From: Phycisphaerales bacterium
GTDB lineage: Bacteria; Planctomycetota; Phycisphaerae; UBA1845
DNA length: 64,000 bases
Direction: 5' to 3'
Assembly: GCA_020639115.1 (NCBI GenBank)
Contig: JACKHG010000004.1
Coordinates: forward strand, 198,135 to 262,134
Below, in pieces: positions 25,503-33,119 of the stretch; position 1 is the first letter of the stretch; each line of letters starts with the position of its first letter. The translations under genes and the position numbers were made by a program. Under the pieces are notes generated by a model. The model searched no databases. It saw only the letters and a program-made list of their open reading frames with translations, and was not told the DNA's origin.

Positions 25503-26375
25503 ATGCCCAAAACCCCAAGCATCGCACTCGCCACCTGCCGCGTTCTCCCCGAACCCGATCCGGACGAGACGCTGCTGGTAAGCGCTCTTCGCGCCGCCGG
25601 CGCCGACGCCCGCATGCTCCCCTGGGACCACAACGGCAATGCGCCCGCCGCGGCCGACTTCGACCTCTGCGTCCTGCGCTCCACGTGGAACTACTACCAC
25701 GCACCCGCGGCCTTCCGCGACTGGCTGCACCGCACAGCCGCCGCCACGCATCTGCTCAATCCGCTGCCGGTCATCGAGTGGAACCTGCACAAGCAGTACC
25801 TGCGCGACCTGGAGCACGCCGGTGTGCACATCGTACCGACCGCCTGGGTCGAGCGCGGGCAACCGGTGGACCTGCACAGCCTGCTGTACGAACGCGCCTG
25901 GAGCGCAGTCGTCATCAAGCCCGCGGTCTCCGCCGGCTCACACCGCACGCACCGGTTCACGCGGAGCGACATCGCCGCGGGCCAGCAATGCCTGGACGGA
26001 CTCGCCGCGGACGCGGACGTGATGATCCAGCCGTACCTGCGCCGGGTCGAATCGGGCGGCGAGCGCGCCCTGATCTGGATTGATGGCGCGTTCACCCACG
26101 CGGTGACGAAATCGCCGAGGTTCGCCGACGGCGTGGAGAGCGTGTCCGCCGCGACGCCGCTCACCGACGCCGAACGGGCCTTCGGCGTACAGGTCATCGC
26201 CGCGGCGCCGCACGCCGACTCGCTGCTCTACGCCCGAGTCGATACGATGCTCGACGATGAGGGCCGGCTACGCCTCTCCGAATTGGAGTTGATCGAGCCG
26301 TCGCTGTTCCTGCTCCAGCATCCCCCGGCGCTGGAGCGTTTCGTCGCCGCAATATGCACGAGGTGCCGCCCATGA
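25503..26375 (+). CDS. ATP-grasp domain protein
   Basis: A 290-residue protein of the ATP-grasp superfamily, similar in outline to the group used as amide ligases in small-molecule biosynthesis (for example DcsG-like). Features include IALATCRVLPEPDPDE at the N-terminus, LRSTWNYY, KQYLRDLEHAGVHIVPTAWV, AVVIKPAVSAGSH (the ATP-binding lysine), and the C-terminal metal-binding ELELIEPSLF. It probably couples ATP hydrolysis to acid-amine ligation; the substrate is unknown. The stop codon overlaps the start of the GNAT gene (ATGA), so the two are coupled. No signal peptide is present. Confidence 0.85.
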   Translation: MPKTPSIALATCRVLPEPDPDETLLVSALRAAGADARMLPWDHNGNAPAAADFDLCVLRSTWNYYHAPAAFRDWLHRTAAATHLLNPLPVIEWNLHKQYLRDLEHAGVHIVPTAWVERGQPVDLHSLLYERAWSAVVIKPAVSAGSHRTHRFTRSDIAAGQQCLDGLAADADVMIQPYLRRVESGGERALIWIDGAFTHAVTKSPRFADGVESVSAATPLTDAERAFGVQVIAAAPHADSLLYARVDTMLDDEGRLRLSELELIEPSLFLLQHPPALERFVAAICTRCRP

Positions 26376-26992
26376 CCGAGCCACACGGCAACATGCTCGA
26401 CCGCGTGCCCCACGTGCTCGCCGGTCGCCACGTGCGCGTCGAGCGGCTCGACGAGGGACATGCCGACGGACTGCTCGCCATAGGGGCCGACGCCGAGATC
26501 TGGCGGCACCTCAGCCGGCCGCCGATCCGCACGCGCGATGACGCGCTCGCCTACATTGTCTCAGCGCAGGCGCCGCTGTACGGCGAGGGGCCGCAGCAGG
26601 CGTTCGCGGTGATCGATCTGGCCAGCGGCGACGTTGCGGGCACGACGCGCTACCTCGACATGCGCTCCGACCACCGCGGTCTGGAGATCGGCTGGACGTG
26701 GTATGGCCTGCGCTTCCAGCGCACCGCCGTGAATACCGAGTGCAAGCATCTGCTGCTGACCCACGCGTTCGAGGTCATGCGCTGCATCCGCGTGTACTTC
26801 AAGACCGATCATCTGAACGAGCGTTCACAGCGGGCCATCGAGCGGCTCGGCGCCCACCGCGACGGTGTTCTCCGCAATCACCGCATTCGCCGCGACGGCA
26901 CCTACCGTCACAGCGTCTACTACACGATTCTCGAGGATGAGTGGCCTGAAGTCAGACAACGCCTGCAGGCGCGGCTCGACGGCGCCGACTGA
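26372..26992 (+). CDS. GNAT-family N-acetyltransferase
   Basis: A 206-residue acetyltransferase of the RimJ/RimL-like GNAT type (LAGRHVRVERLDEGHADGLL, IDLASGDVAGTTRYLD, EIGWTWYGLRFQRTAVNTE, KTDHLNERSQRAIERLGAH). The start at 26372 overlaps the ATP-grasp stop by 4 bases; another ATG 18 bases earlier is possible. Such enzymes acetylate protein N-termini or small amines. The operon with an ATP-grasp ligase suggests a small-molecule or peptide-modifying pair, but no third gene supports a pathway. Confidence 0.87.
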   Translation: MTEPHGNMLDRVPHVLAGRHVRVERLDEGHADGLLAIGADAEIWRHLSRPPIRTRDDALAYIVSAQAPLYGEGPQQAFAVIDLASGDVAGTTRYLDMRSDHRGLEIGWTWYGLRFQRTAVNTECKHLLLTHAFEVMRCIRVYFKTDHLNERSQRAIERLGAHRDGVLRNHRIRRDGTYRHSVYYTILEDEWPEVRQRLQARLDGAD

Positions 26993-27021
26993 CGTTGCTT
27001 GCGAACGCACTCTCCACCCGG

Positions 27022-27435
27022 CTACCCGGCGACGACCGTTGGCTCGCGACGCGCCTGCCCGGTACCCCCGACGCGCCAGACGCCACCGAGCACGTTGGCC
27101 GGGATCAGCAACGCCAGGAAACTCAGGTGATACCACAACGGCATCCGCTCCCACACCGAGACCTGGACCATGATGCCCAGGACGAGCTGGATGAAGCCGA
27201 GCACGACCGCATGCGTTACCATCCTCCGCCGCGCCAGCGCAGCGGTCACGTAGCCCGCCAGCACCGATAGCACCACGCTCTCCACCAGGATGAGCGCCAG
27301 CGCCGCACCGCTCTGCGTCGTCCCCTCCGGATCGAACGCATCCGGCATGAGCGCGCGGAGTCCCGCGTTTCCGCTCACCCACAACACCGCCCACACGACC
27401 ATCCCCACCAGCACTGCGACGATACTCCGGCCCAT
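27022..27435 (-). CDS. Small multi-pass membrane protein
   Basis: A 137-residue protein with four predicted helices: SIVAVLVGMVVWAVLWVSGN, ALILVESVVLSVLAGYVTAA, THAVVLGFIQLVLGIMVQV and YHLSFLALLIPANVLGGVW. The start at 27435 has AGGAG 7 bases upstream; an ATG two codons earlier is too close to it. It ends 29 bases from the convergent GNAT gene. No family recognised with certainty. Confidence 0.74.
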   Translation of the reverse strand: MGRSIVAVLVGMVVWAVLWVSGNAGLRALMPDAFDPEGTTQSGAALALILVESVVLSVLAGYVTAALARRRMVTHAVVLGFIQLVLGIMVQVSVWERMPLWYHLSFLALLIPANVLGGVWRVGGTGQARREPTVVAG

Positions 27436-27526
27436 GTCCATTCTCCTGTGCGTGTTTCGATTCGACGTCACCCGTCCCTGGACCACCGTGCGGCGCTCCG
27501 CGTCCGCGACCGCGTTCGACTTCGCT

Positions 27527-28036
27527 TCACGGCCAGTTCGAGCTCAGGCACTTCTTCGGCGTCAGCGGCGCCAGGAGCTTGAAGAGCACGTAGAGCATCC
27601 GCGTGCCGAAGGTTGGCCGCCCGGTCTCGACGACCGCCTTGAGCGTCTTGGTGATCATGTCCGCGCCCGGCACCATCCGCTTGGCCGTCTTCGTACCGGC
27701 CGGCACGTCGGCGCAGGTCAGGGTGAACTCCACGCCGCCCGCCACTTCCTGCAGGTCGTAGATCACCTTGCACGGCGGATCGTCGAAGTTGGTGAACTTG
27801 AAGGTGTGCGCGTAGCGGCGCGGCGGATCGAACTCGAGCACTTCGCCCACCACGCCGGTGTACTTGCCGTCCGCGCTGCGCATGCGGATCGGCGCGCCGA
27901 CCGCGAGGCCCGGCGTGTGCAGGCGCATGTCGAACATGCACTTCTGCACCGCGTCGGTCCGGGTGATCTCCCGCCACACCTGCTCCACCGTCCCGCGAAT
28001 GAAGACCCTGGAAACACTGCGAATCGTCTCAGCCAT
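27527..28036 (-). CDS. SRPBCC-domain protein (AHSA1-like)
   Basis: A 169-residue START-like (SRPBCC) protein of the AHSA1 type: ETIRSVSRVFIRGTVEQVWR at the N-terminus, then a beta-rich hydrophobic-pocket domain with LEFDPPRRYAHTFKF and VEFTLTCADVP. It overlaps the ArsR gene at 28029-28415 by 8 bases; the pairing of ArsR with an SRPBCC protein is common in bacteria. Family knowledge: such proteins bind hydrophobic ligands. The ligand is not predictable. Confidence 0.85.
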   Translation of the reverse strand: MAETIRSVSRVFIRGTVEQVWREITRTDAVQKCMFDMRLHTPGLAVGAPIRMRSADGKYTGVVGEVLEFDPPRRYAHTFKFTNFDDPPCKVIYDLQEVAGGVEFTLTCADVPAGTKTAKRMVPGADMITKTLKAVVETGRPTFGTRMLYVLFKLLAPLTPKKCLSSNWP

Positions 28037-28415
28037 CGTGCAGTTCCTTCTTCCTGCGTTTTGTGTTGCGTATGACCGGGCCCGCACCTGCGTCCGCGTG
28101 CTCCACGCGGTACTTGATGGACGTCAGGCGCTCGGCCCACAGCGCGCTGTACTGCGTCATCCAGCGCTCATAGATCATCTGAATGGGCACGGCGTTGAGG
28201 AACAGACGCCGCGTGCGTCCCACCCGTTCGGAAGCAACCAGCCCGGCCTCTTCCAGCACCTTGAGATTTTTCAGCGCCGCGATGCGGCTCGTCGCGAAGC
28301 TCGCGCACACCTCCCCCACCGTGGAGCCGGGGCGTTCCTTGAGGATATCCAGGATGCGCCTCCGTCCCGCGTGGGCCAGTGCCGCGAAGATCGCGTCCAT
28401 CGACTCAGGCGTCAT
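28029..28415 (-). CDS. ArsR-family transcriptional regulator
   Basis: A 128-residue winged-helix protein of the ArsR/SmtB family: MDAIFAALAHAGRRRILDIL, VGEVCASFATSRIAALKNLK for the recognition helix, VLEEAGLVASERVGRTRRL for the wing. The C-terminal part has the extended helix typical of ArsR regulators linked to SRPBCC genes. Cys residues suited to metal binding are missing (only C37), so it is likely not a metal sensor. A perfect inverted repeat touches its start codon (28416-28435), which fits autorepression. Confidence 0.9.
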   Translation of the reverse strand: MTPESMDAIFAALAHAGRRRILDILKERPGSTVGEVCASFATSRIAALKNLKVLEEAGLVASERVGRTRRLFLNAVPIQMIYERWMTQYSALWAERLTSIKYRVEHADAGAGPVIRNTKRRKKELHDG

Positions 28416-28435
28416 ATGTAACCATTAAGTTACAT
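28416..28435 (-). promoter_or_regulatory. Palindromic operator upstream of the ArsR gene
   Basis: ATGTAAC at 28416-28422 and GTTACAT at 28429-28435 form a perfect 7-bp inverted repeat with a 6-base spacer, directly beside the start codon at 28415. The position and the size fit an ArsR dimer site that overlaps the promoter. It leaves no room for a ribosome site, so the message may be leaderless. Confidence 0.72.
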
Positions 28436-28507
28436 GATTAACCCAACGGATGCAAGCGCAAAAAATCCTCTTTTTCAGCACTGGAATCGCCGCCGGAAAG
28501 GCAACCG

Positions 28508-28957
28508 TCAGAACTGCCGGCGCGAGTCGAGCAGCACGCAGATCGGCCCGTCGTTCACGCTGGCCACGTCCATGTGCGCCCGGAACCGCCCCTCCGCCAC
28601 GCGCACGCCCGCCCCAGCCAACCGGTCGCGGAACGTCTCGAAGAGCGCCAGCGCCTGCTCGGGACTCGCAGCCGCCACGAGCGCGGGACGCCGGCCCTTG
28701 CGCGCGTCCGCCAGCGTCGTGAACGCGCTCACCGCCAGCACCGCGCCGCCCGCCTCGACCACGTCCCGGTTCAGCGGCTTCGCGTCATCGGGGAAGACAC
28801 GCAGGTAGCGCACCTTATCCGCGAGCCACGCCGCGTCCTCCGCGGAGTCGTCGGTCGCCACCCCGACGTAGACGAGCAGACCGGCGCTGATCCGCCCCAC
28901 GGTGGCGCCGTCCACCACCACGCTCGCCTCATGAACCCGCTGGACCACTGCGCGCAC
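28508..28957 (-). CDS. dtd: D-aminoacyl-tRNA deacylase
   Basis: A 149-residue DTD-family protein that hydrolyses D-amino acids (and achiral Gly mischarged on tRNA-Ala) from tRNA. It keeps the family start MRAVVQRVHEASVVVDG, the RYLRVFPD strand and the Gly-Pro motif (NDGP, 135-138). The two signature motifs are altered: SQFT is SAFT (Q78 to A; T80 kept), and GPVT is GPIC (T140 to C). The length is normal. Because Gly-cisPro and Thr80 are kept the enzyme may be active, but the substitutions are unusual. It is a single gene between the ArsR operon and the WYL regulator. Confidence 0.9.
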   Translation of the reverse strand: MRAVVQRVHEASVVVDGATVGRISAGLLVYVGVATDDSAEDAAWLADKVRYLRVFPDDAKPLNRDVVEAGGAVLAVSAFTTLADARKGRRPALVAAASPEQALALFETFRDRLAGAGVRVAEGRFRAHMDVASVNDGPICVLLDSRRQF

Positions 28958-29075
28958 GCCCGTGCCTCCTGCTCGCCGGCTGACCTGCCGCGCAGGGTAG
29001 CACCACAGCCCCGTGCGTCCAGCATGGTTGTGAGCACAGAAACCGAAAGAGAGGGAATCAAACGGGCCGGAGCGA

Positions 29076-30053
29076 TCACCCCGCCGGCTGGGCGTAGAGG
29101 GCGGCTGTCCGCGCCGCGCGCTCGCGTACCATGGCGCGGAGTTCGTCGGGTGCCTGAACTTCGGCCAGTTCGCCGTAGCCGAGGACCCAGGAGGCGATCT
29201 CGCCGAGGCCGTCCACGTCCGCCTCGAAGAGCAGGCCGCCGTCGGCCAGCGACTGGGTCCGCTGGGTCTTGTGCCAGATGACCTCGTCGACGCCGTCGGC
29301 GACCTCCGGTGCGAAGCGGATCTTGACGTGGTAGCGCTGGTTTCCGCGCGCGATCCGCCAGGCGTTACCGAGGTATTCGTCCAGATCGAAGTGGCGCTGG
29401 GGGGCGAACCGGACGGGCTGGATCACGAGCCGTTCGATGCGATCGATCTTGAACAGGTCGACGGCGCGGCGCTTTTCGCAGTATCCCACCAGGTACCACC
29501 CGTTGTGAATGAACGCGACGCTGTAGGGGTGAATGATCCTGTCCGCGTCGCCGTTCTGGGTGTACGCGTCGTAGCGGACGACGAGCTTATGCTGCTGCTC
29601 CATCGCGCGCTGGATCGTGTCGATTTCGCTGCGGATGGCCTCGACGTCGCACATCGGGGCCGGGCGAACCGCGATACGATCGACCACCGCCGCGCAGCGT
29701 TGCCGCACGCGTGCGGGGAGGCTGGCCTCGATCTTCATCGCGGCCTCGGTGGCTTGGGCGTACGCGGGATGGACGCGCTCCACCGTGAGCTTGCGCAGCG
29801 AGAGCATGAGGCCGTAGGCCTCCTCGACGGTGAGGTTGATCGGGGCCAGGAAGTAGTCCGGCGCGATCGAGTACCGCTGCGATTTCTTGTCGTAGCCGTA
29901 CGGCACTCCCGCTGCCGAGAGCATGTTCAGATCGCGGAATAACGTACGCCGGGAAATGCGCAAATCATCGGCCAACGCACCCGCATCGTATTTCCTTCCC
30001 GACTGCAGCATCTGCAGCAGGCGGATCAACCGCTGCGTTCGTGTGGTACCCAC
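29076..30053 (-). CDS. WYL-domain transcriptional regulator (DeoR-like HTH)
   Basis: A regulator of about 325 residues: an N-terminal winged helix (TQRLIRLLQMLQSG, LADDLRISRRTLFRDLNMLS) and a WYL domain (about 135-205; LVVRYDAYTQNGD, HPYSVAFIHNGWYLVGYCEK, FKIDRIERL), followed by a C-terminal WCX-type extension (FEADVDGLGEIASWVLGYGE). I prefer the GTG at 30053; an ATG at 30104 in the same frame would overlap the upstream gene. Family knowledge: WYL proteins respond to nucleic-acid or nucleotide ligands, some in phage defence or DNA damage. No defence gene is nearby. Confidence 0.86.
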   Translation of the reverse strand: MGTTRTQRLIRLLQMLQSGRKYDAGALADDLRISRRTLFRDLNMLSAAGVPYGYDKKSQRYSIAPDYFLAPINLTVEEAYGLMLSLRKLTVERVHPAYAQATEAAMKIEASLPARVRQRCAAVVDRIAVRPAPMCDVEAIRSEIDTIQRAMEQQHKLVVRYDAYTQNGDADRIIHPYSVAFIHNGWYLVGYCEKRRAVDLFKIDRIERLVIQPVRFAPQRHFDLDEYLGNAWRIARGNQRYHVKIRFAPEVADGVDEVIWHKTQRTQSLADGGLLFEADVDGLGEIASWVLGYGELAEVQAPDELRAMVRERAARTAALYAQPAG

Positions 30054-30073
30054 CGTCTTCTTCTCACTGGCCC

Positions 30074-30856
30074 CTACTGAAGAATGGTTAATACCAACAT
30101 ACACGAAAGTCCGGCGATAAGCAAAATCACAAATCGGAAGTTTCGCCAGCGCAACTGGCCGGCACCGAGTGCCCCAACCAGCAGGGCAACGACAGTCACG
30201 CTGAAAAACCTACTCGGACGTTGGTTTGCGGAAGGTAATGAACAAAGCCAAAATGCGGCAAACAACCCAATTGCAGCATTGCCAGCCGCGAGCGCCTCGG
30301 TGAGGGAAATCATGCGGCCCGCGGCCGTCCACGCCTTGTCGCCCTCGAGTTGCTGCCGCCAGACACCCGCGAGCCACGTCCACAGTGCCACTGAACATGC
30401 GCACGCGACCACCAGCGCGCCCCATTGCCCTGATACCGCTTGCGGCAAACCGAGCACAATGTTTATTAGAAAACATGCCCCAATTGTAATGAACGCAGCG
30501 CCGAGTGTCGCGCGCACCGGGGACCAGGCACTCTGCAAATTGCGAAATACAGTACCACCGCAAGCGAAGGCGCCCGCCGCCAGAACAACGCCGCGCCATA
30601 CCGATGAGTGCCACGAGGGTGTCGCTGTAACCACGAGTAACGCGCCCAGCAGCAGCGCCGCCCACGCCAGCACCGTCGTACTTGATTGAACGGCGGCACT
30701 CGGTGTCGGCGGCTCAGCCAGCGCTTCAGGCATGGTCCACGCGAGGCGATAGCGCCGGCTCGTGCGCAGCGCGCCTGCAAACGCTTGCAGTGCGCACAAC
30801 GCCGCCGCAAGCGCGATAAAGCCGACTTCCGCCGCCGTACACCAAGACGCCGTCAT
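30074..30856 (-). CDS. Hypothetical multi-pass membrane protein
   Basis: A 260-residue protein with seven or so hydrophobic segments (for example EVGFIALAAALCALQAFAGA, VLAWAALLLGALLVVTATP, LGAAFITIGACFLINIVLGL, LTEALAAGNAAIGLFAAFWL). No catalytic motif seen. Base composition in its C-terminal half (about 30100-30500) is lower in GC than the surroundings, which is mild evidence of a different history. Its 3' end is 20 bases upstream of the WYL gene, so they may form an operon. Confidence 0.72.
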   Translation of the reverse strand: MTASWCTAAEVGFIALAAALCALQAFAGALRTSRRYRLAWTMPEALAEPPTPSAAVQSSTTVLAWAALLLGALLVVTATPSWHSSVWRGVVLAAGAFACGGTVFRNLQSAWSPVRATLGAAFITIGACFLINIVLGLPQAVSGQWGALVVACACSVALWTWLAGVWRQQLEGDKAWTAAGRMISLTEALAAGNAAIGLFAAFWLCSLPSANQRPSRFFSVTVVALLVGALGAGQLRWRNFRFVILLIAGLSCMLVLTILQ

Positions 30857-30964
30857 AATGGATTTCCCTATTCAAGCGATGACCCCACGTGGCGCGCAAC
30901 AGGCCACGCCTCGCCGGCCCCGTCCCCAACCGGCGTCGTCACCTGGGATGAGATGGATGGCTGC

Positions 30965-32053
30965 CTACCCGCCCCGGGCCGCCCGCGCCGCCCGCACCTT
31001 CCGCACCGCTTCCGCAACCAACGCCGCGATCTTTGGATCCCCCCCCTTGGCCACGCGCGGCTTCACGTCGCCGCCGCCCGCGTCCGCCTCCCCAGCTTCC
31101 GCGGCGTCATCGCCGCCCTCGGCGACGGCAGCCTTCGCCACCTGCCGCTGGACGAACGCCGGCTTCGCGGCTGCATAGTTCGGCGCGTTCTTGTCCTTCT
31201 TGTACGCCGTCAACTCAGGCTCGACGAGCTTGATCCGCTCGAGCAGGTGGTTCAGGGCAGCCGGCAGCGCTTCCTGCGGGCCAGGGATGTTCTCAGCGCG
31301 AACCTGCGGCCAGTCGAGCATGAGGTAGCCGTCGAACAGCAGGCCCTTGAGCAGGTCGATGGTCTTGTCGTAGTTGATCGCCCCGGAGCCGATCGGCTGA
31401 TACGCGACGAAGCGTCCGTCCGGATTGAACGAAGCGTCAGCCGCCTGGATCTGCCGGATCCGTGCGCCGAGCCGCGGCACCGCGACGGTGCTGGCCTCGC
31501 CGCAGCTCATCCCCAGCACCGGGTTCCACGCCGCGCGCAGCCCGGGATGCGAAACGCCGTCCACCTCGAACCATACGGCCCGCGAACTGGGGAACCCGGG
31601 CGAGTTCGTCGCCAGCAGGGTAACTTTTTTGCGCGACGCGATCCGCGCGAGCTCGGACAGGTGCGGCACCTGCCGGGCCAGACACTGCTCGACCGGCTCG
31701 CGGCCGACCGGCGCGCCGAGCGGCAGGCGCACGAGGCGACAGCCGAGCTTCTCGGCCAGCTCGATGTTCTCCACCGTGCGTTCGAAGCTCCGCCGGCGGA
31801 TGTGCGGCTCCTTCGCGTCGAACGCGTAGATGCTCACCAGCGACACGAGTTCGACGCTGTTGTCCTCGAACAGCTTGCGTACGGCGTCGATGTCCTTGTC
31901 GCTCTGGAGGTCTTCGGCGGCGGGCAGGTGCATTTCGTCGCGCACCGTGCCGAGTTCGACTCCGTAGAACCCCATTTCGTTCGCGTGTTCGACGATGGCG
32001 TGAATGTCCCAGTCGGGACAGACCGACGTGCTGAAACCGATCTTGATGGCCAT
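30965..32053 (-). CDS. Sugar phosphate isomerase/epimerase family protein (TIM barrel) with basic C-terminal tail
   Basis: A 362-residue xylose isomerase-like TIM-barrel protein. It starts at 32053 with MAIKIGFSTSVCPDWDIHAI, and shows barrel motifs such as ANEMGFYGVELG, SVELVSLVSIYAF, GCRLVRLPLGAP and GYLMLDWPQ. A divalent metal and an open-chain sugar are usual for the family. Residues about 300-362 form a low-complexity tail rich in Ala, Gly, Asp and Lys, ending in a basic helix (IAALVAEAVRKVRAARAARG), which is not part of the usual barrel. It is divergent from the toxin-antitoxin pair. The substrate is unknown. Confidence 0.82.
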   Translation of the reverse strand: MAIKIGFSTSVCPDWDIHAIVEHANEMGFYGVELGTVRDEMHLPAAEDLQSDKDIDAVRKLFEDNSVELVSLVSIYAFDAKEPHIRRRSFERTVENIELAEKLGCRLVRLPLGAPVGREPVEQCLARQVPHLSELARIASRKKVTLLATNSPGFPSSRAVWFEVDGVSHPGLRAAWNPVLGMSCGEASTVAVPRLGARIRQIQAADASFNPDGRFVAYQPIGSGAINYDKTIDLLKGLLFDGYLMLDWPQVRAENIPGPQEALPAALNHLLERIKLVEPELTAYKKDKNAPNYAAAKPAFVQRQVAKAAVAEGGDDAAEAGEADAGGGDVKPRVAKGGDPKIAALVAEAVRKVRAARAARGG

Positions 32054-32195
32054 GAATGCAAACCCCACACGGAAGTCACCGCGGCGCCGCGCCGGACACC
32101 GCCAGAAGCGCGTAAGCGTAGGTAGGCATGACAGATGCGTCAACCGCCGAGGCGGGTGGGCGACACGCGCAGGAGCGGGGCGGCGGCCTTGCCAA

Positions 32196-32213
32196 TATAT
32201 CAAATATGATATA
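32196..32213. promoter_or_regulatory. AT-rich perfect inverted repeat in the divergent intergenic region 32054-32373
   Basis: TATATCA at 32196-32202 and TGATATA at 32207-32213 with a 4-base spacer AATA form a perfect palindrome in very GC-rich surroundings. It sits 160 bases before the toxin gene and 143 bases before the sugar isomerase gene. The AT content suggests a promoter, and the symmetry a regulator site, perhaps for the antitoxin. The remainder of the 320-base gap shows no gene. Confidence 0.5.
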
Positions 32214-32373
32214 CACTGAATGTGGGCCACGCGTGTGGCTGCGGTACCTCGGGCCTTGCGGTGTGGGGCGCCGGAGGGATGCGGCGTTCGCGACAAGCGA
32301 ACAGCCGGACGCGCGTTCCACATTTCTGGCGGGATGACCTGTCCTGGGCGATGCGTCGCCGGGGAGCAACGTC

Positions 32374-32679
32374 ATGCGCTGCAAGGTGGAGCTGCGCGAC
32401 AAGGCCGCGTCGTTTCTGCGCCACAACTGCACGGACGCCGAGGTCAATGCGTTCTATGAGACGCTTCAGCGTGTTCGCGCGGACCCGTTTGAATACTCCG
32501 TCGCGTTGTCCGATCCAAGTGTCAGCCGGTACATGCTCCGCTGCTTTCGGTTCGGCGTCACCGGCATGGCCGTGATCCAGTTCAATCCGGCCCGCGAACT
32601 CGTACGGGTGATCGAATGTCGAAGACTTCCGCCAAGACCCGCTCCCGGCAGCGCCGCGAAAGCGGAACCCGAAGCCTGA
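32374..32679 (+). CDS. Putative type II toxin, RelE/ParE/HigB-like
   Basis: A 101-residue basic protein with the ParE/RelE-type end: YMLRCFRFGVTGMAVIQFNP and VRVIECRRLPPR. The first half is helical (KAASFLRHNCTDAEVNAFYE). RelE-superfamily toxins cleave ribosome-bound mRNA or inhibit gyrase; the target here is not determined. The toxin gene comes before the antitoxin gene and overlaps it by 64 bases, as in higBA modules. GGGGAG 7 bases before the ATG is the ribosome site. Confidence 0.72.
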   Translation: MRCKVELRDKAASFLRHNCTDAEVNAFYETLQRVRADPFEYSVALSDPSVSRYMLRCFRFGVTGMAVIQFNPARELVRVIECRRLPPRPAPGSAAKAEPEA

Positions 32680-33074
32680 ACGGCAACCGCACGACGGCAG
32701 TCAGCGGACCGCAGCGACGCGCATTCGGCGACCATCGCCTGATCGTCGAAAACGGCCGAGCCACGCACGTGATCGTGCCGATCGAAGAGTACGAGCGCCT
32801 GCAGATGGCCGAGCTTGCGCGCGGGGCCGTCGCCGCGCTCGACGCCGACGACAGCACCTGGGTGGATGCCGATGCGTTCGGCCTGCAACTCGCCGGCGAA
32901 CGCATCGCCGCCGCCCGCAAGGCCCAGGGCCTCACCCAGAAGCAGCTCGGCGACAAGCTCAACATCCCCCAGTCGCAGATCTCCCGAATCGAGCGCAAGT
33001 GCGATCACACCACGCTCCGCACGCTGAAGCGCGTCGCCAAGGCTCTGAACGTCGACATTCGCGCCCTGATCTAG
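32616..33074 (+). CDS. Antitoxin with Phd-like segment and XRE helix-turn-helix
   Basis: A 152-residue protein. The basic N-terminus is disordered; residues about 41-66 (RLIVENGRATHVIVPIEEYE) resemble a Phd/YefM-type neutraliser, and residues about 93-150 form an XRE/HTH_3 domain (IAAARKAQGLTQKQLGDKLN, PQSQISRIERK). It is the partner of the toxin, whose gene it overlaps by 64 bases, and is likely an autorepressor. The AT-rich palindrome at 32196 may be its site, though it lies 420 bases upstream. The order toxin-antitoxin is reversed relative to most type II modules. Confidence 0.78.
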   Translation: MSKTSAKTRSRQRRESGTRSLNGNRTTAVSGPQRRAFGDHRLIVENGRATHVIVPIEEYERLQMAELARGAVAALDADDSTWVDADAFGLQLAGERIAAARKAQGLTQKQLGDKLNIPQSQISRIERKCDHTTLRTLKRVAKALNVDIRALI

Positions 33075-33119
33075 GGGCGTGCGGTCGCGGGGGTGGGGGT
33101 CTATCGCTACAATCGGGCC

